From: Schizophyllum amplum
Lineage: Eukaryota > Basidiomycota > Agaricomycetes > Agaricales > Schizophyllaceae
Assembly: GCA_007026445.1 (NCBI GenBank)
Contig: VDMD01000001.1
Location: forward strand, 2,852,001 to 2,916,000
DNA length: 64,000 nt
Reading direction: 5' to 3'
A program made the translations under genes and the position numbers. The notes under the pieces were generated by a model. It saw only the letters and a program-made list of their open reading frames with translations. It was not told the DNA's origin and did not search any database. Shown here piece after piece: positions 1-10,891 of the stretch. Each line of letters opens with the position of its first letter. Position 1 is the stretch's first letter.

Positions 1-108
1 GGGCGGAATGAACTTGAAGACAGGGGCAAAAGTCGCTGCCCACGTGGTTGATATTCGCCGCTTTGACCAAATCCATTGTTCGCCTCGTGCCTCGTCCTGC
101 GTTAGAAG

Positions 109-939
109 ATGACGATACACAGTCTGTACATCTACGACAGGTAGTTAGGTCTCTGTGCTGCGCTATGAAATGCTGATTGTCGAAGGCATTGCGCATGCGT
201 GTACTATCAGGATTGGCACCGGACTAGGCGACCCAAACCTGCCGCGGATGGAGGCCTCTTACCTGGCGTCTGTGCCACCATGTCTGCCTCCGCTTCCGCG
301 GCTGAGGCGGCGTCAAGCAACGCCCTTGCTGCCGCTTTTGGAAGTCCGCGCAACTCTCTGTTATCTTCTTCGTCTGGCGTTGTCGTGGCAGAGGCCCGCT
401 CACCGCTCCTTCCAACACTCGCACCGTCAGCCCCGGTAGCTCCGCAACAGCCGGGCATCACCAGTACTGGTCTACCATTTGACGAAGAGGCAAAGTTGGT
501 CTACGGTGTGATTATATCCCTGCGGAACATGGTCAAGAAACTGTCCGGAAAGTATGTATCTTCCATCGTCCAAGATCAACCGCATCACTAACGTGTGCAG
601 GGATGAGCAGTTTACGGCCTACAGGACCTCTGCATATCGGCTACATCTCTTTGAGACCGCTTCTGGGTAAGTGCTGACCTTGTTGTTCCCCGACAACAAG
701 AAAGCTCTCGCTCTAATTGCATCCTGACAATGGCACACAGGTACAAGTTTGTCATGCTCTCCGACCCGGGGGCGGACTCCCTGCGCTTCGTTATGCGACA
801 GATATACGTTGGGCCGTTTCTGGACTACGTCGTCAGGAATCCCCTCGTTAGCATGGATTCCAAAGAACATGGGATCGACAACGAGTACTTCAGGATGGCG
901 GTGGATCGCATGGTGCGCGGGCTCAGTGTCTTTTCGTGA
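109..939 (+). CDS. bet5: TRAPP complex subunit Bet5 (TRAPPC1-like)
   Basis: Small sybindin/longin-fold subunit of the TRAPP tethering complex, which acts as a Rab/Ypt1 exchange factor in ER-Golgi traffic. Four exons (109-140, 186-551, 601-666, 741-939) sum to an open frame of 220 residues. The N-terminus MTIHSLYIYDR followed by CVYYQDWHRT, and the core from KLVYGVIISLRNMVKKLSGK to GPFLDYVVRNPL, match the family. Introns are 45, 49 and 74 bp with GT-AG ends. The ATG at 109 was chosen because it begins the conserved first beta strand. Oddity: about 70 residues rich in Ala, Ser and Pro (roughly 24-95) separate the first strands from the rest, which makes the protein longer than yeast Bet5. Next gene downstream is on the opposite strand. 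Confidence 0.9.
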
Positions 940-2047
940 TGCATGTAAGTATACCTTTACCGAGAGCAATACGTGGCCGTCGATGTATCTGCGATGTGTA
1001 CAGGACCGTATGAGTTTATTTTTCACTAGATAATGGTAAAAGCATGGTGTGCAGTAAAAAGCATGCATGAAAAGCATGTCCGGAGCATTATTTGAGCCTA
1101 AAAGCGCATCTGTAGCATTTTTCTCATAGCAGAAGTGAAAATTTATGAGGCTGGAGTAATCTACAGCACTGTCAAAGCAAAACATGTCTTTCCAGAAGCA
1201 TTTTTCCAGCAGCTGCTGTACAGTGCAGCAGCCCGAGAGCGTACTGGACCACTGATGTTACATTGGCGTGAATATATGAGGATAACCGAGGCTATCTCAG
1301 CGCCTCAGGATTTTAATCTTTATTTATCTGCCCGGGGGTGCTGAGATCAGGGTTCGAGCTATTACGGCATTTGCCGAATCTCGCGTCGTCCTGACTTGCG
1401 TCTTTATCACCCTCATTATCAATGCCTACACACCACCAGCTACTGTTGTGCACCCTACCGCTTTATTCTGTAGGATTCTCAGGACTGTAAGGTTCACAAA
1501 GGCCAAGAAACGAGCTAAGGACTCAGGGTTGTGCTAAGTCACGTGTGGTGCCGGAGCCGTAAGCGGCAAAGTCCGAGCAGCCCTCGGCGCTCAATTGTTT
1601 CCTGCATGGATGTTGTCCCAAGTGCATCCACTCCACACACGACTATGATGCTCCTGATATATGTTTCTGCAAATACATTTCTATCTTATGCCAATCGCGC
1701 CGATAGAATCTCGCAAGTGGCCTTCCATATCCTGCAACTGCAGCAATCAATGCTTCACGCGATTTGCTTTCCACGTTTTGCGCATGGTATTTTTTAGTGA
1801 AAAATAACGTCATAGGACCGTCTTGTCACGAAGGCTCAGCAATGGACCTGTTCGCGCACACGGTGGCGTCTGCTGCTATCCCGATGAGCAAAATAACGGG
1901 GCATTGCAGAAGTCCAGCAAGCACGAACACTTTGAATTCAGTTCGAATGCGACATGGACACTTTTCCGTCTTCTCACCCCAAGAGGAAGCACAAGGTCAC
2001 TCTGCTACAAAGACCTATGCATGCGATACTAGATCGTACGTTGTTGC
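940..2047. other. Intergenic stretch, no gene seen
   Basis: Between the Bet5 stop and the 3' end of the next gene I see only short unsupported frames. It is AT-richer than the coding DNA around it, with scattered AGCAT words near 1040-1110 and a near-palindrome at about 1211-1231. No RNA gene or transposon signature was found. Confidence 0.5.
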
Positions 2048-2993
2048 CTACTGACAATGTGTAGCAAAATAGTGATCATAATCGCGAGGCGGAGGGGAGT
2101 CAGACGAGGATATGCACGCAATGTCACAGGTTGAGCACCACATCGCCTTCGCTTGCCCGACCAAACGTCCGAGCACGTCGTAGCTGGCCTCACTCACTAC
2201 ATCGTCCATCCATCCGGTGTCATTCTCCTCGGGCATGATCTCAGTGACGTCCCCGGATAGCAACGTCGGCATCAGGCTCGCCCGCCAGCGACGACCGAAC
2301 GCGCAGATGACGAGAGTACTTTCGTACCGCGACATGTAAGGCGCGACCGCTGCGTGCGCGTCTCGTGTAAGCGCGAGCGACTCGGGGCGCACGACATCGG
2401 ACGCGAATGCGTCGGGCTCGAAGAGCTTGATAAACACGATGGGCTCGCCCTCCGGGAAGTAGTCGTCAACAAGTTCTGTACCGTAAGCGCACGCGCATCG
2501 ATTCCTGGGCGTAACCGCGAGGTCCAGTGCAGGCCCGCCGAAGGGCGTCGTGTGATACGGCGTGATCTTGAAGGCGGGGCAGATCCCACTTGCATAGAAC
2601 CAGTGGTTCAGGATGACTTCGTAGAGAGTGAAGCTGGTATTCATACTGTTGGCCAGGTCTGGGGCAATGAGAGAGTCGATGTCGGCGTCGAAGTCACTAG
2701 GGGGAGCGAGTTGGCGGACAGGAGCGCGTATTGCTTGACGATGAGGGGATACGGACTGGCCGCGATGATTTGTATAGCCGCACCGTGGCCTGACAAATCT
2801 TCCGCAGTCGTACCGACCAGAGGAGGGTCGACGCGTTCATAAAATGGTGGATGCTGTGGAAGCGCTTTTCCGCCGCGGTTGTCGCGTACTGCATAAGAGC
2901 ATGCGTCAGTGAGCGGTTATGTTGGAAGCAAAGGTACGTACCGACATGAATGACCTGCTGCTGCGTCTCCGGAGGGGTCGTATATATCAGCAT
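2048..2993 (-). CDS. Hypothetical protein, 278 residues
   Basis: I do not recognise the family. Three exons (2993-2942, 2888-2753, 2696-2048) joined by 53- and 56-bp GT-AG introns give a continuous frame of 278 residues, and that consistency is the main support. The ATG at 2993 is the first in frame. The protein has no obvious signal peptide or membrane segment. It contains aromatic-rich segments such as YEVILNHWFYASG and a Cys-containing stretch near the C-terminus (MWCSTCDIAC). It is convergent with bet5 upstream. A lineage-restricted basidiomycete protein is the likeliest explanation. The second intron (2697-2752) is inferred only from the frame shift and plausible GTATCC/CTAG borders. Confidence 0.55.
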
Positions 2994-3053
2994 CCTCAGC
3001 CCTGGTTCTTCGCCTGATAGATGGAACAGGGGAAGATAAAGGTGCGCTGGCTA

Positions 3054-3712
3054 TGATTGTTGTTTCTGGACAAAATTGAGTGATCGAGGACCACTATTTT
3101 CCACTATGGGACCCCCAATCACGCACTCGAGTGAACCACTCGGTGCGTGATATCACGCACCGACTGGTTCACTAGGCACTCGTTGTCACGCATTCAATCA
3201 CTCTGAGTGCTTTCGCCGTCACTGATAACCGGAGCTCCTCGGCTATTCCCGGCCGAACTTCGTTAAAGGCTGACCTCCGGGGGCGTAATGAGCGCCAGTG
3301 TTGCGTTACGACGTTTCTTGGCCTATTCTTCCATTGTTCATTTACGTTTTTCCTCAAAACAGCAGACCTTAGTGACAACAAGAAGGGAGAACAACACGGC
3401 AATTCCCGGTCGGATCAGTTGAGACGGCTGGCGGGAGATAACGATCGTGATCACCGCTCCTTTCACGCATCGAGTGAACCACGATAGTGACCTGATAGTG
3501 GCCATTTCACGCGGCAAGTGAACCACTCATTCTGCGTGGACTTCACGATTTGGGGGTCCCGGAAGTCATCACGCAGCGAGTGAAGCAGTCGTGCGTGATT
3601 CCTGACCGAAAACTCACTAAAAACCACTATTTTTCACTCGGAACGAGTGCTTTCGCACCGAAAACCACTCCAAAGCAGTAGTGAATCGCATTTTGTCCAG
3701 AATTCGCAACCA
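3054..3712. mobile_element. MITE-like element with TA target duplication
   Basis: A 659-bp non-coding segment. Its ends are imperfect inverted repeats of about 23 bp that share an exact TTCTGGACAAAAT-type core (about 3064-3076 and the reverse complement near 3690-3702). It is flanked by TA on both sides (3052-3053 and 3713-3714), as expected for Tc1/mariner-related elements. Inside, variants of ATCACGCA and GTGAACCACT recur on both strands. A hairpin with 21-bp arms and one mismatch lies at about 3132-3173, and a GGGACCCCCA/TGGGGGTCCC pair marks the subterminal regions. No transposase frame is present. The superfamily assignment is inference from the TA flanks alone. Confidence 0.6.
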
Positions 3713-3852
3713 TACTCTGGCAGGTACAGTGGGCTATGGCTCCACAGTAGCCGTGAGATATGGCTCAGTGATAAATGGCTGTCGAAGGGGAGTCAAGCTG
3801 CGTTGAGAGAACCGTCAAGCGTGGGAGCCTACACTGACTGGACGCGCCTATA

Positions 3853-4565
3853 GAGCGCCTGCGGTGAGCGCCCGGGCGGATCGGCGGTCGGTGGTCACTG
3901 AGGACACGTGCAAGTCGAACCAGTACGTCGCCCTACCAGAGTTTTCACCTCAAATGCTACTTGTGAAGAAATTGAGGATAGGATGACCTCTCGACGTTTG
4001 TACAGACAAAGACCGGTCGAAGACAAGTTGAAGCTGTGAGGCTGATTCTGAACACCCAACTCACGTGGCTCCGCATCGGCATCCTCGGCGGCAACTGCCG
4101 AAGCGGAGACCGAAGTTGAACTTCGTTCTGCGTCCCACGCCCATGGCCAAGTCACTGTTTGCACTGTCCACCATGTCTGGTTGGAAGCTGAAGCTGAAGG
4201 ACGAAATACTTCCTTTAGGTTTAACCTCTGGCTCTGCAGTAACCCGCCCCCTGTGAAGCATTTTGGCCAAGAACGTGTTCCTGACTATCGTGTTCATGCT
4301 TCCGGTCAAGCCGTGCCCAGTCTCGCTCAGCGGACTTGACTTCGGCATGGTAGTTTACGCCAAGAACAATGCCATGCTCCGCCTCTACAGCGGGCACCTG
4401 AGCAGCTTGATCTCGTCGGGCTGGGCACTGGCGACTTTTCTCTTGGGTACGCGACAACTTATAAGACAGCGATGCCGTACTTGCGCCACTCGCTTTCCTG
4501 CCCTGTACTCTTACCTCGCGAACCGACGAACTTCTACTTCTACTTTGACCCTCGTTTATCTTGAC
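3853..4565. other. Promoter region of the Kre6-like gene, no other gene supported
   Basis: Short frames on both strands cover this stretch, but none resembles a protein I know and none joins the downstream gene through plausible introns. It most likely holds the promoter and 5' leader of the gene starting at 4566. Confidence 0.4.
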
Positions 4566-7093
4566 ATGCTGAGGCAGAGCGCCTCACCGTCGCGCAGGAG
4601 GAGCATTCCGATTTCGCCGTCAAGAACAGTATGTGGCCATCGGTTCACCGAACTAATCATAGTTGACAAAGTGTCCAGGTATACCATAGAGCTCAACAAG
4701 CAACAACCCTTTCTCAGAGCATGGAGTCGTCTGTGTCTGGCAAGGTGCGCTGCAAGGACCCTGTAACAGCCGTATCCTCATCAGCCTGCAGTTTGCTTTT
4801 GCGTATGACCCGGAAGACTGGGGGTCCGAGCTTAGTCCTACCAACCGGGAGCCAGATGACTGGCTTCATGAGCCAGATCCACGCCGCGATCGCATGACGG
4901 ACAATGACACGAACGTATTGACTGGTCGTGGCATCGCAAACCTTGGCTGTCTCGCCTTCCTGGCGATCATCATTCTTGGCGTCTTGTGGGTGCATGCATT
5001 CCTTCATGTTTTTCTTCCATCTTACATGTATCTTAAGCGCTGGATATCCCATCGCCTCGGAACTTTCGAAGTCACGTCAATCATTCGCGGGAGGGTTCAA
5101 TCTCGGCGGTGAGTGCGACTTCAGGGTCGCTCAACATCGTCAGACGCTTATTGTGTTTCAGGAATCAATGGCACAGGGCAAGTGCCCGACCTACCAGGGA
5201 ACTATGGATTGATTGACAAGGACACGCCTACCGACGCCTTGACCTACACGCCTTATACGGGACAAGAACAGTGGGAATTGGTGTTTAGTGACGAGTTTGA
5301 GACGGACGAGCGAACATTCTATCCTGGAGACGATCCTTATTGGGAAGCCGTCGATCTGCACTACTGGGGGGTGAGTAGATATTGCTTTCCCATCGCCTGC
5401 TTCAACTGATCATTGTTGCAGACGAACAACATGGAGTGGTATGACCCGTCTGCGATAACCACCAAGGATGGAGCGCTCGAGATTACTCTAACGGATGTCC
5501 CGACGAAAGGCAAAATTTATACGGCGAGTAATCTCCACGCTTGAAGAACTGGCTTTCTTACACGTCGATACAGGGTGGCATGATGTCGACATGGAACAAG
5601 TTTTGCTTCACAGGCGGCCTGTTCCTAGCGTCAGTGACTCTTCCCGGCTCTCCCAATGTCGCTGGTCTATGGCCGGCGGTGTGGGCCATGGGCAACCTTG
5701 GACGCGCCGGATTCGGCGCTACGCTTGATGGAATGTGGCCAGTACGGTACTCTTCAGTCATTATTATAACTTGCGTCTCAGAACCTGTACACAGTACACC
5801 TACGACTCCTGCGATGTTGGAACACTTCCGAATCAAACGACTCCGGACGGTCTCCCGATCGCCGCGACCGTCAATGGCGACGAGGCGGCGGACGGCGCGC
5901 TGTCGTACCTTCCAGGTCAAAAGCTCTCGCGCTGCACTTGTTTGGGAGAGGAGCATCCTGGTCCTGTACATGCTGATGGGACGTATGTTGGACGCGCGGC
6001 GCCGGAGATCGATATGTTCGAGGCGCAGGTACGTGGTGAGGACGGGAAGTAGTAACAAATACTGATAATACCATAGGTTCTACAAGCAGCGACAGGCGTC
6101 ACGCAGCATGAGGTATCTCAGTCGCTTCAACTGGCCCCATTCAACGAGGAGTACACGTGGTTCAATACTTCGGAGACGCTGAGCATACCGAACGCGACCA
6201 TGTCAGCGCTGAACGGATACAAGGGTGAGTACACATGCTACTCTTTTTCTCACAAACGAGGTATCATGAATTCACAGGCGGGCGATATCAGCAGGCCGCA
6301 TCGGTCGTCTCCCATACAAATGCAGACTGCTATGAGTTTGACGGTAGCGCGTGCTTCAGCTTGTACGGGTAGGTGTTACGCTGCCTTTTCCGTGCTTCGC
6401 CGACTCACGAGGGCGATTTTTTTCAGCTTTGAGTACAAGCCGGGCTTCGACGACGCATACGTCACTTGGATAAACGATGGTCAACTGGCCTGGACGATCA
6501 CCGCTGGCGGCTTAGCTCGCGATCCCGGCGTGGAGATTGGCCCTCGCCCCATCCCCGTAGAGCCAATGTACATGATCCTGAATCTAGGTGAGCAGTCAGA
6601 CCTTGTCCGCCATCTAATGCCTGACGTATTTCCAAGGCTTGTCAGAGGTCACACTCAAACACCTATGATGATATATGAACTTGCACCTGACATCTCGAAC
6701 AGAACTTCGGCTTCGTGGACGTAGAGAATCTGATCTTCCCAACGAAGATGCGCATCGGTAAGCCTGCTATTGGGATCAGAGTCCGTGCCAATACTGAAGC
6801 ACATATTTGTGTTTAGATTGGATACGCGTGTACCAGCCGCCAGATTCGATACGGATCGGCTGCGATCCGGACGATTTCCCGACAGCAGCTTACATCGAGC
6901 GGTTCTCCGAAGCTTGTGAGTACGCTTAGTAAATTGACCTGCCCTTCTCTGACAATCATTCTATAGATACCAATCCAAACCTCACGTGGGAAGCAACTCT
7001 TCACAGATAGGCGCTCGCTAATGATTTGACAGGACATGGGTAGATGATTACAAGCAGGTTTTCCCAAAGAATAAGCTTGTCGACCAGTGCTGA
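4566..7093 (+). CDS. kre6: Kre6/Skn1-type beta-1,6-glucan synthesis protein (GH16)
   Basis: Type II membrane protein of the secretory pathway needed for cell-wall beta-1,6-glucan assembly, with a luminal GH16 fold. About 15 introns were resolved by eye. The N-terminal exon begins [17 protein letters not shown] and PDPRRDR precede one membrane segment ([15 protein letters not shown]), then [39 protein letters not shown] and [15 protein letters not shown]. The catalytic EIDMFE (family ExDxxE) is intact in [10 protein letters not shown] near 6005-6030. The C-terminus ends [13 protein letters not shown]. An 11-nt exon at 6637-6647 encodes part of LGLSENFG. The junction near 5480-5535 is the least certain. 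The start at 4566 was chosen because exons 1 and 2 then join in phase to the conserved [13 protein letters not shown] segment. Confidence 0.9.
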
Positions 7094-7888
7094 TGCCAGG
7101 CTGATGCAGACGGCGAACGAAACGCATGGAGGTCTCTATGGCAGATAATATCAAAAAGGACTTCTGAAGCTGCTTGGGGCTTATTAAAGTACTCTATGTA
7201 GTCCGATATTTCCGACGCGGGAGCAGTTGAAAGTTACCGTAGTCACGGGGCTGCACGTGCTTCTAAGGCCGGATCGCTTTACGGTTTACCGGCAATCATT
7301 GACCCCGCCCATCTTGGCCTCATCCATGTCGTAAGTATCTGGTACCTATGTACAACCGCCGATCGTGGGCCATCTCCGTCAATATCTCCACCTCCTTATA
7401 TGGGCAAGGGCGGGCATCGCGCTGCACACGTCGTCGATTTTCCTCATTGTTTAGGCGCATATGGAGAGGTCGCGCGTAACTTCCTCGTCCAGGGTCTCAT
7501 CTTATAGCTAATTCAGCTTCATCTGTCAAGCGATCTGGTGGTCAAGCGATTCTTCTCGTGTTCCATGACGAGGCGTCTCGCCTTACGCTGGGCTTGCTAT
7601 GGCTTATAGCGATCTCGGATGCGTTTAGGGACCTCTGAGACGTGATCAGCCATGACACCCGCGTCCTGCAAGGGGCTTGCGCACGACTTGCCAATATAAA
7701 GTGGCCCACAGTTGTAGACATACACCACCTCTCTTTTGATTACTCAAGGTGCGTTGCTTCGCCTTCCCTCCTCGCCGCTTGCTCTGACATCTCCACAGCC
7801 CATAAATTCGACTTGGTCTTTGCTTCTCCCATAATACCTTCACCACCTCACCCCTCACTCGCGCGCTATCCACTACTAGACTGCCATA
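7094..7888. other. Intergenic region with promoter of the secreted-protein gene
   Basis: No gene seen. A TATA-like word (CAATATAAAG, about 7692) lies some 195 bp before the next ATG, and a CT-rich leader with many CACC words precedes it. Inverted-repeat terminal structures were not found. Confidence 0.4.
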
Positions 7889-8341
7889 ATGCGGATCGCC
7901 ACCACCCTTGCCACCCTCTCCGTCGCTACCGCAATTCCTGTCCTGAGCGTGCCTATCATCCACCGCGCGTCGAATGCCGCTCCCAGCTTCTCTGTCGTTA
8001 TCGGAGAGAGCGTCATCGACGCTACGCTCGTCCATGCCACGGGCACAACCCTCAGCGCAACAGACTTAGCTGCACCAACCACTACCGCCGACGTCACCCC
8101 CTTTTACAGCTCATACAAGAGCGCTCTTAACGATATAATCTCCAGCCAGTTCGGCGCGGTAGACATCTCCGCGTCGACCGCCCGCGACGCATCGCCTACA
8201 ATGGCCAGCGTCGCACCTTTGGCCAGCCACTCCTCGGCAGAGCCTCCTAATGCGCCGGGCCCGGGAAATGCGAATGTGATTCCCGATTTCGCTGGCACGC
8301 CGCATCACTTCATTCATCGCCGTGGAGAGGAGCGTTCTTGA
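7889..8341 (+). CDS. Small putative secreted protein, 150 residues
   Basis: Single-exon frame. It opens with a typical signal peptide (MRIATTLATLSVATAIPVLS) followed by a low-complexity Ala/Ser/Thr-rich chain with no cysteine. There is no recognisable domain and no second membrane segment. The Thr/Ser richness allows O-mannosylation. The preceding sequence has a TATA-like element and a pyrimidine-rich leader, which supports a real transcript. I do not recognise the family. Small secreted proteins of this kind are common in wood-decay and mycorrhizal fungi, but a function cannot be assigned. It lies between kre6 and an F-box/LRR-like gene, all on the same strand. Confidence 0.6.
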   Translation: MRIATTLATLSVATAIPVLSVPIIHRASNAAPSFSVVIGESVIDATLVHATGTTLSATDLAAPTTTADVTPFYSSYKSALNDIISSQFGAVDISASTARDASPTMASVAPLASHSSAEPPNAPGPGNANVIPDFAGTPHHFIHRRGEERS

Positions 8342-8612
8342 CCTCCATAATGCCAGCGAGTAGAGCGTGGCACTCAAGATCGTAGCTTGCGCTGCGCTCC
8401 GCTCACTGAAAGCTCCCACTCGGACGCAAAACATCGTCGACGATCGTTACGCCCATTCACGAAGCAGAATCGCATAGATATTTGCCCTGTCAGGCAAAAG
8501 CTTAAGGCCACTGTATACCTACTCAACATAATAGACTTGTAATTTTGTACGATAGAAGCAGGAATTTATGGTGCGCCTACGGGGCTTTGCGCTATACTAG
8601 ATATGTGATTGG

Positions 8613-8636
8613 ACTTCAGTACTTCAGTACTTCAGT
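8613..8636. repeat. Three tandem 8-bp units (ACTTCAGT)
   Basis: Three perfect direct copies of ACTTCAGT lie about 195 bp before the next start codon. They are followed by a doubled TCCGGGAA word near 8670-8690. They could be regulatory or simple slippage; nothing in the sequence decides this. Confidence 0.7.
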
Positions 8637-8830
8637 TCGAACTGGAGACTGAGGCGGGCCCGACTGGTCCGGGAATGTCCGGGAATTTAAATAAGTAAAC
8701 GTCACCGTCACTCTTCGTCCTTGTCACGCGGCGTCCCTGTGTAGCCCTGGCTGTCCCCACCATATCCCCACCACGATCCCTGGCCGATCGCAGTCACATC
8801 CACGGACACAAGTACCTTCTAAGGCATACG

Positions 8831-10120
8831 ATGACCGACGACATTGAGGCCGAGGAGCGCTTGCCGCTGGAGCTCAAAGCCCTTATTGTTGCCGAACTGG
8901 CCTCGCAGGGAGACAGAGCATCAATAGGCGCTTTCTCTCTCACACAGCGTGCCATGATGAACCTATGCCAAGAACATATCTTCCAGGACATCAGATTAAC
9001 CTCCTTTGCTCTGGTCTGCCGACTTCGTCTCCTCCTTTACGAATCTGCCCATCTCGCGCAGCACGTTCGTGCACTGCACTTCCGCGAGCATATGTATGAC
9101 GACGATTTCTGGCTTTATACAGATAGCAACGTCTCTGACATCCTTGCCGTCGTCCCAAACTTACTCCATCTCACACTCTACTCCGCAGGCAGCCCCCACA
9201 ACTTCTCGCCGGCACTGTGCGAGGCTCTTTGTGAAGTGCTCCCGTCGCTACACACGCTTGGTATGGCCAGCGTCCATGGAGCACCGGCCACCCTCTTCAG
9301 TAGCATGAAGAGCCTACGCGGGCTGCACATGTCGTATACGACGTTCGCTCCATACGAAGGCTGGGCTCGAATCAGGACCAGTACGATGCCCGCCTCTCTG
9401 ATCCATCTCCATATCGAGGGCACACTTCCATCCGCACCGTGGTTCGATCGACTGCTCGACCGCGAAAGCCGCTTTCCGTTGAGCGTGCGAGCTCTCCGTA
9501 CGCTCCATGTGGAATGCCCCTCTGACGGGCGCTCAGACCACGTCGAGAGCTTGCTCTCCAATGTTGCAGATACACTCCACGCGCTCGAAATGAACATGGA
9601 ACAATTATACGGTTAGTTAATCGGTAATCTTGAACGCACGTATATCTGATCAGAAGCGCTTCCCTATCTAGAATGGAGTGACGATGAATCCGACGACGAA
9701 CCGCCTTTCATCACGCTTGAACGCATGCACGCCTTGAAGGTCCTGATCCTGAGAGACATACCCTATAATGCCCACGACGATTGGGCACGTATGGCTATCT
9801 CGGTGCCATCGCTCGAGCACCTCGTGGTCAACTTCGACGAGGACAGCCTCAGGCTGGACGTTCCTAGAATGATCTTCAGACTGTTTGGGCCCGACAGTCC
9901 TCTCAAGGTTGTGACTGTCCACCTTGATCACAACTCGTACCTCGGAGACGACTTGCAGCTCAAGGACGCCCTTTGCAAGCATTATCACAGCCCGACGCAT
10001 GACGGGCGCAAGGTTACCGTGGAAGAGGTGTCAAGGCCGATTATGGAAGCCGTTCCGCCGGCCGATGGGTCTTGTAGGATTATGTTATATGAGTGGGGGG
10101 AATGGCCGCAAGCGGCGTGA
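8831..10120 (+). CDS. F-box/LRR-like hypothetical protein, 409 residues
   Basis: Two exons (8831-9611 and 9672-10120) separated by a 60-bp GT-AG intron sum to 410 codons. The first residues (RLPLELKALIVAELASQ) followed by SLTQRAMMNLCQEHIFQDI resemble the degenerate F-box start of many Agaricomycete proteins. After that come irregular leucine-rich segments (LLHLTLYSAG, LRGLHMSY, LIHLHIEGTL, LRTLHVE, LHALEMN) of the LRR kind. An acidic patch (SDDESDDEP) opens exon 2. Such proteins usually act as substrate receptors of SCF ubiquitin ligases, but the F-box here is not canonical and the role is inferred only. The family is large and fast-evolving in mushrooms. Confidence 0.65.
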
Positions 10121-10803
10121 GCCGAACCTTTCATTGTTTCAAGAAGCTCCGACATCAGACAAGTTCAAAATAAACGTGAGATAATAAATAGATATATTTC
10201 TCGATGGACTACTTAGTGAACAGCTACATTCAAGTTGAGAAAAGAAAGATGTATACGTGTGCTGTAGCTACATACTAGCTGCTCCCAGGAGCTTGCGCGC
10301 CTCAATCGTCGGGTACAGCGTCGGTCTGCCATCGTCAGTCGGCGGCAGTGACGATGACGATGCTGGGTCCATCAACAACATGAATACCAGCGAAATCGTT
10401 GGCTTGCGGCTTGAAGGTCTTCGTAAGTTTGGGGCATTGCTGCCCTTGCGGGGCGTACGACGCGTCAGCGAAGACTTCCCTATGTTATGGTATGGCAAAT
10501 GCGCGCACAAAGGAACACTATGTGGGGGCAGAAGGGAAAGTAAAAGCGCGCTACGCATACCCAAGTCAGCACGGTGAGTTCCCGGTGCAATGCAGACCTT
10601 GAGTCGTCAGTACTGGGTGTGAAGTGGGCAGAAAGATAGAAGGGACGGGGTGAAGATGACGACGTGTATCTGTTGGCGCCAGACCTTCCCGCACGGTGAT
10701 CGCGCGCATGTTTCCGGTGGTCGGGGATATTGAGATGGTGTTCTGCCTTGTCGTGTGCATGTATGGGCTGCCATAACTTCCTGCGCGCAGGCCGTCGGCA
10801 ACA

Positions 10804-10891
10804 GTGCACAGGGGTTACGGGGCAGACACCATGTAGAGGGGCAAGAAGTGCACAGGGGTTACGGGGCAGACACCATGTAGAGGGGCAAGAA
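10804..10891. repeat. 44-bp tandem repeat, two copies
   Basis: Two identical direct copies (10804-10847 and 10848-10891), each starting GTGCACAGGGGTTACGGGGC. The first five bases of a third copy follow. It is not in a supported gene. A recent duplication is likely because the copies are identical. Confidence 0.9.

Noticed and set aside
4263..4766. Plus-strand frame of 167 residues upstream of kre6
   Set aside because: It overlaps the first two kre6 exons out of their splice frame and has no similarity; the short spliced start at 4566 explains the conserved sequence.
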